Assembly: GCF_004331175.1 (NCBI RefSeq)
Contig: NZ_SJOD01000003.1
Location: 62,001 to 126,000 of the forward strand
Source: Acinetobacter sp. ANC 4178
GTDB taxonomy: Bacteria; Pseudomonadota; Gammaproteobacteria; Pseudomonadales; Moraxellaceae
Length of the DNA stretch: 64,000 bases
Direction of reading: 5' to 3'
Under the pieces are notes generated by a model that was given only the letters and a program-made list of their open reading frames with translations, had not been told where the DNA came from and did not search any database. Position 1 is the stretch's first letter. Each line of letters opens with the position of its first letter. The translations under genes and the position numbers were made by a program. This document shows positions 27,664-35,683 of the stretch, in pieces.

Positions 27664-29010
27664 TTAATCATCATTTACATAATCAGGATCATGTCTACAA
27701 ACAGGACACATTTTTTCAATATGCCCCTCATCTGTCCATTCAATATGTGAAATTTCTGAATTAGGCCACATTGAACCACACATAGTGCACTGTACCTCTA
27801 TTTCATCAGACTCTTCATTTTCACAATAAATACATTTATAGCCTGTAGAACTTAATTCATTGTGAATCATTGCTTCTAAGCCACATTCTGGACATTCTAA
27901 AACATCTATTTGATACTCCCTTATTCCTTTATTATGATATAGCTCATTTACCATTTGTTTTTTAAATTGTTTCACTTTATCCAAAGCTAACTTCTTCTTT
28001 ATTTCATCATAAAAAAAATCATGACTATCACTTATCTTGGTTAAATTAAACTGAATAGCAGACTTTGAAAAATTATTTTTATTATAAATTTCAGTCGTAT
28101 CTCTAACTTCCCGAACAGCACTATCAGATATCTCAACATTTAAATAATTAGATGCATAACTAAGAAATTTTTCTGAATCATACATTATAAAATTTTTCAC
28201 TCCCCCTACAATTAATGCTTCATCTATTAATTCTGGTCGAGGTTGATTAAATTTTTCACCTGAAGCATCATATTTTTTCCACCAATCTCCTTTTAAATCA
28301 TTAGTAATAAAAACAATATTCTCAATATTCTGATTTTTTTTTGCATGTTCCAATATTTGATTCCACACCATATAATCACCAAACTTCTTCTTATAAATTA
28401 ATGAAGAATCGACACATATATCAGTTTTATTTTCATCTAAGTATCCAGGTGGAATCTTATTTTTATATCTAGTTTCCGCAATTTTATACAATTCATCTAA
28501 TTCTTTTTGACTCTGAGGTGGATTACCCACTTTATTTTCAAACAATAATTCCAATTGTTCTTTTAAACTATCTTGATGAGATAAGTGTTGTTGAGTTGAC
28601 TTTAAATCATCTAAACCACTATTAAATTCTTTAATTAAATTATCAATTTTTTCAACAAATTGATCAATCTTTATTAAAGAATGTCTTTTTCTTAACTGTA
28701 GTTTATCCAATTCAGTACTTAAGGTTTTTGACGTAGAATTCAAAGCATTTTTGGTTTTTGAAAATAATGATTTTTGCTCACAAATCACATCTAGTCTATT
28801 TCTTTGAAATTCCAAAGCAACATGGTGCGGTATCCATATTCTATTCGAAATTTTATCAAGAACTTGTAAAAATTCATTCTTTGTTTCTTCTTGATAACGA
28901 TATAGGTTTAATAAAGCATTTGTATCAAATACAAACAATGCATTCTCCCAAATATCTTTATATTGCTCAGGCGTATAAAAATAATTGTACTGTTTGAACA
29001 TATTTTTCAT
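27664..29010 (-). CDS. PIN-like domain protein with C-terminal zinc ribbons
   Basis: 448 residues. The N-terminus is a PIN-like nuclease domain: FVFDTNALLNLYRY (Asp29), IPHHVALEFQRNRLDV (Glu), CVDSSLIYKKKFGDYMVW (Asp) and the terminal VFITNDLKGDWW (Asp), so the four acidic residues look intact. A coiled-coil insertion (residues ~75-145) lies between them. The C-terminus has four CxxC pairs (CPEC, CIYC, CTMC, CPVC), giving two zinc ribbons. PIN_8-type domains (formerly DUF4935) cut RNA and occur in defence settings. The gene is visibly more A+T-rich than its surroundings. The start is not fixed: no clear ribosome site precedes ATG 29010 or 29001. Confidence 0.75.
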   Translation of the reverse strand: MKNMFKQYNYFYTPEQYKDIWENALFVFDTNALLNLYRYQEETKNEFLQVLDKISNRIWIPHHVALEFQRNRLDVICEQKSLFSKTKNALNSTSKTLSTELDKLQLRKRHSLIKIDQFVEKIDNLIKEFNSGLDDLKSTQQHLSHQDSLKEQLELLFENKVGNPPQSQKELDELYKIAETRYKNKIPPGYLDENKTDICVDSSLIYKKKFGDYMVWNQILEHAKKNQNIENIVFITNDLKGDWWKKYDASGEKFNQPRPELIDEALIVGGVKNFIMYDSEKFLSYASNYLNVEISDSAVREVRDTTEIYNKNNFSKSAIQFNLTKISDSHDFFYDEIKKKLALDKVKQFKKQMVNELYHNKGIREYQIDVLECPECGLEAMIHNELSSTGYKCIYCENEESDEIEVQCTMCGSMWPNSEISHIEWTDEGHIEKMCPVCRHDPDYVNDD

Positions 29011-29203
29011 AGAAAGTATTAATCTTTAAAAGACCACATATAGATTTAGGAACAAAAATCGACTTTTATTTCAATTATTCAGCTACTTAACCACCACAAA
29101 AACCCAATTAAAGAATCGTATATTCATTACTTACAAGGATTTTAATGGAGTATTTATAGTGACTATTTCACCAATACATAAGAGTAGTTTTATTGCTTAG
29201 ATT

Positions 29204-29719
29204 TTAAATTAATGTATAAAAATAATTTGTATTTCCAATTGGATTACTAATTATTTCATACATACATTTTTCATAATGTTCTTCTTTAAGTTGCCCCAAA
29301 TGAACACCCAAACACCAAAGATTTCTATCCGTACTTATTCCAGTATATTTAATATTTCCAAACTTCTTAACATCGCTCAACATATTTCTTAAACATGTAG
29401 TTGGACTAACATCTTGTTTAATTTCTAATGGGATAGCCGAAGTTTTATTCTTTTCATGAATCATAAAATCAAGAATAGCAGAACGCTTGATTTTACTTTT
29501 TCGACCATCTAGAAAACAGCGAATTTCTCTATCTACTTTTTTTACTTGAGGATGATTGCTTAAAAAAATAAAATATTCTACTTGAAGCCAGATCTCCCAT
29601 CCTTTAATACCAAACTGACTAAATTCATGAAGTTTGCTAATAATATTATCTTGCTGAAAAAATTCTTCACTTATTTGTAAAATGAAAGCACGATCTTTCT
29701 TTAAAATACTTATATTCAC
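29204..29719 (-). CDS. Hypothetical protein, possible PD-(D/E)XK nuclease-like fold
   Basis: 171 residues starting at GTG 29719 with a GAG about 8 nt upstream. The centre reads GWEIWLQVEYFIFLS (an acidic helix), then ILDFMI and, 9 residues later, IPLEIKQ. The order E ... D ... E-x-K is the arrangement of PD-(D/E)XK nuclease cores, but the match rests on motif order only. It is A+T-rich like its neighbour. It begins only 70 nt after the acnD stop and just behind acnD's terminator. Function is unknown; a nuclease is possible, not shown. Confidence 0.55.
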   Translation of the reverse strand: MNISILKKDRAFILQISEEFFQQDNIISKLHEFSQFGIKGWEIWLQVEYFIFLSNHPQVKKVDREIRCFLDGRKSKIKRSAILDFMIHEKNKTSAIPLEIKQDVSPTTCLRNMLSDVKKFGNIKYTGISTDRNLWCLGVHLGQLKEEHYEKCMYEIISNPIGNTNYFYTLI

Positions 29720-29733
29720 TTATTAATCTCTAA

Positions 29734-29761
29734 AAAAGCCCCACATAAATGTAGAGCTTTT
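29734..29761 (-). terminator. Terminator of the prp operon
   Basis: On the minus strand a 13-bp stem AAAAGCTCTACAT with its partner (two G-U pairs) and a very tight loop is followed by TTTTT. It lies about 30 nt beyond the acnD stop. Confidence 0.75.
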
Positions 29762-29789
29762 TTTAAACAATTTCAAATACTTTTAATAA

Positions 29790-32414
29790 TTAAGCTCTTA
29801 ATTGCTCTTTCTCTTCTTGGCTTTCCAAAAAGTCTTGTGCAAAACGCTGTAATACACCACCTGCTTCATATACAGAAACTTCTTCTTCTGTATCTAAACG
29901 GCAAGTCACGGGCACTTCCACGATTTCATTCTTACCATCAGCAGTTGAGCGCTCAATCACCAACGTTAAATCAGAACGTGGCGCGATATTACCAATCACG
30001 CTATAAAGCTCTGTACCATCTAATTTTAAAGTCTTGCGGTTTACACCCGGTTTAAACTCAAGTGGTAACACGCCCATACCCACCAAGTTAGTACGGTGAA
30101 TACGTTCAAAACCTTCTGCCACAATTGCTTCAACACCTGCAAGGCGTACACCTTTTGCAGCCCAGTCACGGCTTGAACCCTGACCGTAGTCAGCACCCGC
30201 AACAATAATTAATGGCTGCTTACGGTTCATGTAGGTTTCAATCGCTTCCCACATACGCATCACTTCGCCTTCTGGCTCTACACGCGCTTTTGAACCTTGC
30301 TTAATGGTGCCATCTGAACGAACCACCATTTCGTTATACAGTTTCGGGTTAGCAAATGTTGCACGTTGTGCAGTCAAATGGTCACCACGGTGAGTTGCAT
30401 ATGAGTTGAAGTCTTCTTCTGGTAAACCCATTTTGTGAAGATATTCACCCGCAGCCGAGTCCATCAAAATCGCGTTTGAAGGCGACAAGTGGTCAGTGGT
30501 GATGTTGTCACCCAAAATCGCAAGCGGACGCATGTTCGCCAAAGTACGTGGTGCAGCCAACGCCCCTTCCCAATATGGTGGACGGCGGATGTAAGTACTT
30601 TGTGGACGCCAGTCATAAAGAGGACTTTCAGCCTCTACGGTTACGCCTAAGTCAAACATTGGAATGTAGACTTTACGGAACTGTTCAGGCTTCACAGCTT
30701 CTTTTACTAATGCATCAATTTCAGCGTCAGATGGCCAAATGTCTTTCAGGTAAATCGGATTACCGTCTTTATCGTGACCCAAAGCATCTTTTTCGATGTC
30801 AAAACGAATCGTGCCCGCTATTGCATATGCCACAACTAGTGGTGGGGATGCCAAGAACGCTTGTTTTGCATATGGATGGATACGGCCATCGAAGTTACGG
30901 TTACCAGAGAGTACTGCGGTTGCGTACAAGTCACGGTCGATAATTTCTTGTTGAATGACTGGATCTAACGCACCCGACATACCGTTACATGTCGTACAAG
31001 CGTAAGCCACAATACCAAAACCAAGTTGTTCCAAGTCTTTTAGAACACCCGCTTCTTCGAGGTAAAGTGCAGCCGCTTTTGAACCCGGTGCAAATGATGA
31101 TTTCACCCAAGGTTTACGAACTAAGCCTAACTCATTTGCTTTACGTGCCAACAAACCTGCTGCCACGGTGTTACGCGGGTTAGAGGTATTTGTACACGAA
31201 GTAATTGCAGCAATAATGATTGCGCCATCAGGCATTAAGCCGTCAGAACGGTTTTCAACAACGCCCGCAATACCTTTTTCTTTTAGGTCCGCAGTTGAAA
31301 CACGTGCATGTGGGTTTGATGGCCCAGCAATGTTACGTGTTACTTTTGATAGGTCAAAACGTAGTACACGTGGATACTCTGCTTTGATCATGTCAGTTGC
31401 CCAAAGGCCAATTTCTTTTGCGTACTGTTCAACCAATGCCACTTGAGCATCTTCACGGCCTGTTAGGCGTAAGTAGTCAATCGTGTTCTGGTCGATGTAG
31501 AACATTGCAGCCGTAGCGCCATATTCTGGTGTCATATTCGAAATGGTTGCACGGTCGCCCACAGACATGCTGTCAGCGCCTTCACCAAAGAACTCAAGAT
31601 ATGCACCGACTACACGTTCTTTACGCAAGAATTCAGTTAGAGCAAGTACGATATCTGTTGCAGTAATACCTGCCTGACGCTGACCTACAAACTCAACACC
31701 AATAATGTCTGGCAGACGCATCCAAGATGCACGGCCCAACATTACGTTTTCAGCTTCTAAACCACCTACACCCACAGAAATCACGCCCAAAGCGTCTGTA
31801 TGCGGAGTGTGTGAATCTGTACCTACGCACGTGTCTGGATATGCCACGCCATCACGCGCCTGAATCACCGGAGACATTTTCTCTAAGTTAATCTGGTGCA
31901 TGATGCCGTTCCCCGCAGGGATCACATCAACATTTTTAAATGCAGTTTTGGTCCACTCAATAAAGTGGAAACGGTCTTCGTTACGACGGTCTTCAACAGC
32001 ACGGTTTTTTTCAAAAGCGTCTGGATCAGCACCACCGAATTCCACTGCTAAAGAGTGGTCAACAATGAGCTGTGTTGGTACAACCGGATTGACTTTAGAT
32101 GGGTCGCCGCCTTTGTCGGCAATTGCATCACGTAAACCTGCAAGGTCAACCAAAGCAGTTTGACCCAAGATGTCGTGACACACCACGCGCGCTGGGTACC
32201 AAGGAAAATCCAAGTCCTGACGGCGTTCAATTAGCTGCGTTAAATAGGCAGTTAAGTTCTCGGCATCGGCACGGCGTACCAATTGCTCTGCAAGTACTTT
32301 AGACGTGTAAGGCAGTTTTTCGTATGCGCCTGGCTGAATATCTTCAACGGCTTGACGCACGTCGTAATATTCAAGCTGGGTTCCTGCCAGCGGTTTACGG
32401 TATTTTGTGTTCAT
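29790..32414 (-). CDS. acnD: 2-methylcitrate dehydratase AcnD (Fe/S-dependent, aconitase family)
   Basis: 874 residues of the aconitase fold. The [4Fe-4S] cysteines are in TSCTNTSNP and CTTCNG; DSHTPHTDALG and the C-terminal swivel segment YGQGSSRDWAAKG complete the active site. The sequence (PAGNGIMHQINLEKMSP, the KPWVKSSFAPGSKAA segment) is of the AcnD branch, which dehydrates 2-methylcitrate in propionate breakdown. AcnD normally works with PrpF, which isomerises its product, yet no prpF is next to it. The ATG overlaps the prpC stop (TAATG), so the two are coupled. Confidence 0.92.
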   Translation of the reverse strand: MNTKYRKPLAGTQLEYYDVRQAVEDIQPGAYEKLPYTSKVLAEQLVRRADAENLTAYLTQLIERRQDLDFPWYPARVVCHDILGQTALVDLAGLRDAIADKGGDPSKVNPVVPTQLIVDHSLAVEFGGADPDAFEKNRAVEDRRNEDRFHFIEWTKTAFKNVDVIPAGNGIMHQINLEKMSPVIQARDGVAYPDTCVGTDSHTPHTDALGVISVGVGGLEAENVMLGRASWMRLPDIIGVEFVGQRQAGITATDIVLALTEFLRKERVVGAYLEFFGEGADSMSVGDRATISNMTPEYGATAAMFYIDQNTIDYLRLTGREDAQVALVEQYAKEIGLWATDMIKAEYPRVLRFDLSKVTRNIAGPSNPHARVSTADLKEKGIAGVVENRSDGLMPDGAIIIAAITSCTNTSNPRNTVAAGLLARKANELGLVRKPWVKSSFAPGSKAAALYLEEAGVLKDLEQLGFGIVAYACTTCNGMSGALDPVIQQEIIDRDLYATAVLSGNRNFDGRIHPYAKQAFLASPPLVVAYAIAGTIRFDIEKDALGHDKDGNPIYLKDIWPSDAEIDALVKEAVKPEQFRKVYIPMFDLGVTVEAESPLYDWRPQSTYIRRPPYWEGALAAPRTLANMRPLAILGDNITTDHLSPSNAILMDSAAGEYLHKMGLPEEDFNSYATHRGDHLTAQRATFANPKLYNEMVVRSDGTIKQGSKARVEPEGEVMRMWEAIETYMNRKQPLIIVAGADYGQGSSRDWAAKGVRLAGVEAIVAEGFERIHRTNLVGMGVLPLEFKPGVNRKTLKLDGTELYSVIGNIAPRSDLTLVIERSTADGKNEIVEVPVTCRLDTEEEVSVYEAGGVLQRFAQDFLESQEEKEQLRA

Positions 32415-33565
32415 TAACCACGCTCCGCCAATGGTTTAAATTTGAGGTTTTCAGGGCCTGTGTAGTTCGCGCTTGGACGAATGATTTTGCCGTCTTGGCG
32501 TTGTTCAATCACGTGAGCTGACCAACCTGCTGTACGTGCGATCACGAATAATGGTGTGAACATTGCAGTTGGAACGCCCATTAAGTGATAACTCACAGCA
32601 CTGAACCAGTCGAGGTTCGGGAACATGTTTTTCGCATCTTTCATCACTGCTTCTAAGCGTTCAGCGATGAGGTACATCTTGGTGTTCTCTTGTGCTTGTG
32701 CCAAGTCATGTGCCACTTTTTTGATGACTTCGTTACGTGGGTCAGAGATTGTATAGACAGGGTGACCAAAACCGATCACAACTTCTTTCTTCTCAACACG
32801 GCTACGGATGTCTGCTTCTGCTTCGTCTGCGTTGTCGTAACGTTGTTGAATTACGAATGCAACTTCGTTTGCACCACCATGTTTAGGTCCGCGAAGCGCA
32901 CCAATACCGCCTGTAATTGCCGAGTACATGTCAGAACCTGTACCTGCAACTACACGTGACGTAAATGTAGATGCGTTGAATTCGTGCTCAGCATACAAAA
33001 TGAGTGATGTATGCATTGCTTCAATCCACTCTTCAGATGGTTTTTCACCATGAAGTAAATGCAAGAAATGCGCTGCAATTGAGTCATCATCGGTTTCAAC
33101 TTCAATGCGACGACCGTTGTTGCTGAAGTGGTGCCAATAGAGCAGCATTGAACCTAGGCTTGCCATTAATTTGTCGGCAATATCTTTTGCACCAGCTTCA
33201 TTGTGGTCTTCGTGTTCTGGAGTTAAGCAACCTAAAACTGAAACACCAGTACGCATTACATCCATTGGGTGTGCATATGGTGGGAGCTGTTCTAAAGCCG
33301 CTTTAAGTGATGCAGGCAAACCACGCAGCGCTTTCAGTTTATTTTTATAGGCTTTGAGTTCCGCTTTATTCGGTAATTTGCCATGAACCAAAAGGTAAGC
33401 CACTTCTTCAAATTCGCTTTGACCCGCAAGGTCTAAAATGTCGTAACCACGGTAGTGCAAATCATTACCACTACGACCTACGGTGCAAAGTGCTGTATTA
33501 CCCGCCACTTGTCCGCTGAGTGCGACTGATTTTTTTGGCTTGAATCCGTTTGTTGTTGCATTCAT
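32414..33565 (-). CDS. prpC: 2-methylcitrate synthase
   Basis: 383 residues, the citrate-synthase fold of the PrpC branch. It condenses propionyl-CoA with oxaloacetate. Key stretches are [58 protein letters not shown] (substrate His) and [18 protein letters not shown], and [21 protein letters not shown] carries the catalytic Arg region. GAAGGAAG precedes the ATG. It is separated from prpB by 96 nt containing a 12-bp hairpin. Confidence 0.95.
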   Translation of the reverse strand: MNATTNGFKPKKSVALSGQVAGNTALCTVGRSGNDLHYRGYDILDLAGQSEFEEVAYLLVHGKLPNKAELKAYKNKLKALRGLPASLKAALEQLPPYAHPMDVMRTGVSVLGCLTPEHEDHNEAGAKDIADKLMASLGSMLLYWHHFSNNGRRIEVETDDDSIAAHFLHLLHGEKPSEEWIEAMHTSLILYAEHEFNASTFTSRVVAGTGSDMYSAITGGIGALRGPKHGGANEVAFVIQQRYDNADEAEADIRSRVEKKEVVIGFGHPVYTISDPRNEVIKKVAHDLAQAQENTKMYLIAERLEAVMKDAKNMFPNLDWFSAVSYHLMGVPTAMFTPLFVIARTAGWSAHVIEQRQDGKIIRPSANYTGPENLKFKPLAERG

Positions 33566-33608
33566 GAGATCTTCCTTCTTCCATTGGGTGGATCAATTCA
33601 TTTTTATG

Positions 33609-33644
33609 CTTTGCGTCAGTTTTATTTCCTACACTGACGCAAAG
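33609..33644 (-). repeat. Intercistronic hairpin between prpB and prpC
   Basis: Perfect 12-bp inverted repeat CTTTGCGTCAGT / ACTGACGCAAAG with a 12-nt loop and no T run after it. It may stabilise or process the message between prpB and prpC; it is not a classical terminator. Confidence 0.6.
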
Positions 33645-33661
33645 ATTTTATGGTTAAACTG

Positions 33662-34546
33662 TTATTTATTTTTGACAAAAGAGGCATCAAGGTATTGTTC
33701 AAACGCATGGTAGTTAATGCGATCATACAATTCTTGACGGGTTTGCATGGTATCGACCACGTTCTTTTGTGTGCCTTCTTTACGTAAAGTAGTGTAGACA
33801 TTTTCCGCTGCCTTGTTCATGGCACGGAAAGCTGAAAGAGGATAAAGCGCAATGCTGACATCCGCAGAAGCCAATTCCTCTGTGGTGAATAATGGCGTAG
33901 AACCAAATTCAGTAATGTTTGCCAAAATTGGAACATTCGTTGCAGCAGCAAATTGTTTATACATCGCCAATTCAGTAATCGCTTCTGGGAACAACATGTC
34001 CGCGCCTGCTTCAATATAAGCACCTGCACGGTCAATTGCCGCTTGCAAACCTTCTACAGCCAAAGCATCGGTACGCGCCATAATCACAAACTTATCATCA
34101 CCACGCGCATCAACCGCCGCTTTAATACGGTCTACCATTTCTTGTTGTGAAACAATGGCTTTGTTTGGACGATGCCCACAACGTTTCGCGCCCACTTGGT
34201 CTTCAATATGCATAGCCGCTGCACCAAACTTAATTAAAGCTTTGGTGGTACGTGCAATGTTAAATGCTGAAGCACCAAAACCAGTATCGGCATCGACCAA
34301 TAAAGGCAAGTCACATACATCAGTAATACGGCGTACATCGGTGAGTACATCATCAAGGTTGCTAATACCTAAGTCAGGTAAACCCAAAGAGCCAGCAGCC
34401 ACCCCACCGCCAGATAAATAAATCGCTTTATAGCCAGCACGTTTTGCCAATAAAGCATGATTAGCATTGATGGTCCCGACCACTTGTAGTGGATGTTCAC
34501 TTGCAACCGCATCGCGGAATTTCTGCCCTGCTGATAACGTTGACAT
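33662..34546 (-). CDS. prpB: 2-methylisocitrate lyase
   Basis: 294 residues from ATG 34546, chosen because GGGAGG lies 5 nt upstream and because E. coli PrpB starts at the same place. A longer frame to 34570 adds MMKREGGR without support. The protein splits 2-methylisocitrate into pyruvate and succinate. It shows the ICL/PEPM features: [32 protein letters not shown], the loop [10 protein letters not shown] with the catalytic Cys, and IMARTDA. The upstream gntR gene stops at 34570, so the two are transcribed together. Confidence 0.96.
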   Translation of the reverse strand: MSTLSAGQKFRDAVASEHPLQVVGTINANHALLAKRAGYKAIYLSGGGVAAGSLGLPDLGISNLDDVLTDVRRITDVCDLPLLVDADTGFGASAFNIARTTKALIKFGAAAMHIEDQVGAKRCGHRPNKAIVSQQEMVDRIKAAVDARGDDKFVIMARTDALAVEGLQAAIDRAGAYIEAGADMLFPEAITELAMYKQFAAATNVPILANITEFGSTPLFTTEELASADVSIALYPLSAFRAMNKAAENVYTTLRKEGTQKNVVDTMQTRQELYDRINYHAFEQYLDASFVKNK

Positions 34547-34569
34547 ACGTCCTCCCTCTCTCTTCATCA

Positions 34570-35253
34570 TTAAATTAGGTTTTGTTCAATGTTTTGATAA
34601 GACGCAGCAATGTGGCGTCGCATCAGTAATTCCGCAAGTTCTGCATCACCTTCGGCAATGGCATCTAAAATACGAATATGTTCCGATAAGGCTCTGTGCG
34701 GACGATTTGGGGTTTTGGAATACTGAATTCGATACATCCGAATCAAGTGATACAACTCATCACACAACATCTTTTCTAGGGTTTTATTGCCACTGTTTTT
34801 GATGATGCAATAATGAAAATCGTCCTGACCTTCTTGTAAGTAATAGCCTTTCCCTTCTTTAAAATTTGGGTCTTGTGCATGTAAGTGCAGCACTTCACGC
34901 AAATTTAAAATCTGCTGTTTATCGATGCTTTGTGCAGCCAAACGGCAAGCCAAACCTTCCAAGTTTTCACGAATTTGATACAGCTCAAACAATTGTTGAT
35001 GCGATAAAGACACTACACGCGCGCCGACATGAGCAGTGCGTTCTACCAATTTTTGCCCTTCTAAGCGGTGGATGGCTTCGCGCAAAGGTCCACGACTAAT
35101 GCCATATACACGTGCCAGCTCAGGTTCAGAAATTTTACTACCCGCTGCAATTTCACCACTCACAATCGCAGTTTGAATTTTTCTGAAGATCTGGTCAGTT
35201 AAAGTCGCTGTAGCGACTTGTTTTGTCTGTGTAGACAGCTCGTCAATTTGCAT
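34570..35253 (-). CDS. GntR-family (FadR-type FCD) regulator of the prp operon
   Basis: 227 residues: an N-terminal winged helix ([22 protein letters not shown], then [28 protein letters not shown]) and a C-terminal FCD all-helical effector domain with candidate metal ligands (Asp and His residues in the C-terminal half, including [13 protein letters not shown] and RHIAASY). It lies first in the gntR-prpB-prpC-acnD unit. Two near-identical ATTGTCAACAA(T/C) sites sit in front of it, which makes autoregulation by a propionate-pathway intermediate likely. The ligand cannot be read from the sequence. Confidence 0.88.
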   Translation of the reverse strand: MQIDELSTQTKQVATATLTDQIFRKIQTAIVSGEIAAGSKISEPELARVYGISRGPLREAIHRLEGQKLVERTAHVGARVVSLSHQQLFELYQIRENLEGLACRLAAQSIDKQQILNLREVLHLHAQDPNFKEGKGYYLQEGQDDFHYCIIKNSGNKTLEKMLCDELYHLIRMYRIQYSKTPNRPHRALSEHIRILDAIAEGDAELAELLMRRHIAASYQNIEQNLI

Positions 35254-35265
35254 ATTGTCAACAAT
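35254..35265. promoter_or_regulatory. GntR-type operator O1, over the gntR ribosome-binding region
   Basis: Inverted repeat ATTGT-CA-ACAAT directly upstream of the gntR start codon (35251-35253). No Shine-Dalgarno is visible apart from this element. Confidence 0.65.
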
Positions 35266-35294
35266 CAGTTCAATTATTAGCTAAAATAAGCACA

Positions 35295-35327
35295 AATAAA
35301 TTAAAATGCAACAAGATTGTCAACAAC
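35295..35327 (-). promoter_or_regulatory. Candidate prp promoter with operator O2 over the -35
   Basis: Minus-strand TTGACA (35318-35323), 17-nt spacer, TTTATT (35295-35300). The -35 lies inside ATTGTCAACAAC (35316-35327), a near-copy of O1. A third partial copy, TTGACAAC, is at 35364-35371. Confidence 0.6.
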
Positions 35328-35629
35328 TTTGGTATTAGAGTTGCAAATGTGATGGACGAAGACTTGACAACGTTTAAGTAAAATCATATTGGGTATCCGT
35401 TCTGAAGATGCTTCAATACAACAGTTCTACAATTTATTTTAATTCAATAGCTTAAATCTTATTTCCATGCTTATTCTGTGATAGAACTACATTTTTTATA
35501 TCCATGTCGTGACCTGTTCTTCTAACGCTTGGTTTGAGTCCAATCATGACGTTATCCTGAATGACCCTTGAGTTCTATTGTCGACACTTCAGTTTTTGTT
35601 TTGTTCTATCTGTTATGCCGTAAATGTAA
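35328..35629. other. Intergenic between gntR and the metal ATPase gene
   Basis: No gene seen. It holds the partial operator-like site at 35364-35371 and otherwise A+T-rich spacer. Confidence 0.5.
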
Positions 35630-35659
35630 AAAAGCCTCAAGGAAATGCTTGAGGCTTTT
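35630..35659 (-). terminator. Terminator of the metal ATPase gene
   Basis: 12-bp perfect stem AAAAGCCTCAAG / CTTGAGGCTTTT with a 6-nt loop, just past the ATPase stop; the minus-strand side ends in a T run. Confidence 0.88.
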
Positions 35660-35683
35660 GTTACCATTTATATGCGGCTGGAC

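Noticed and set aside
27664..29010. PIN-like gene as the toxin of a toxin-antitoxin pair
   Set aside because: The protein is far longer than VapC-type toxins and no small antitoxin gene precedes it.
27664..29719. The accessory gene pair as a T6SS effector/immunity pair
   Set aside because: No MIX, Rhs, PAAR or VgrG link, no signal for export, and they are separated from tagX by terminators and the zinc-ribbon genes.
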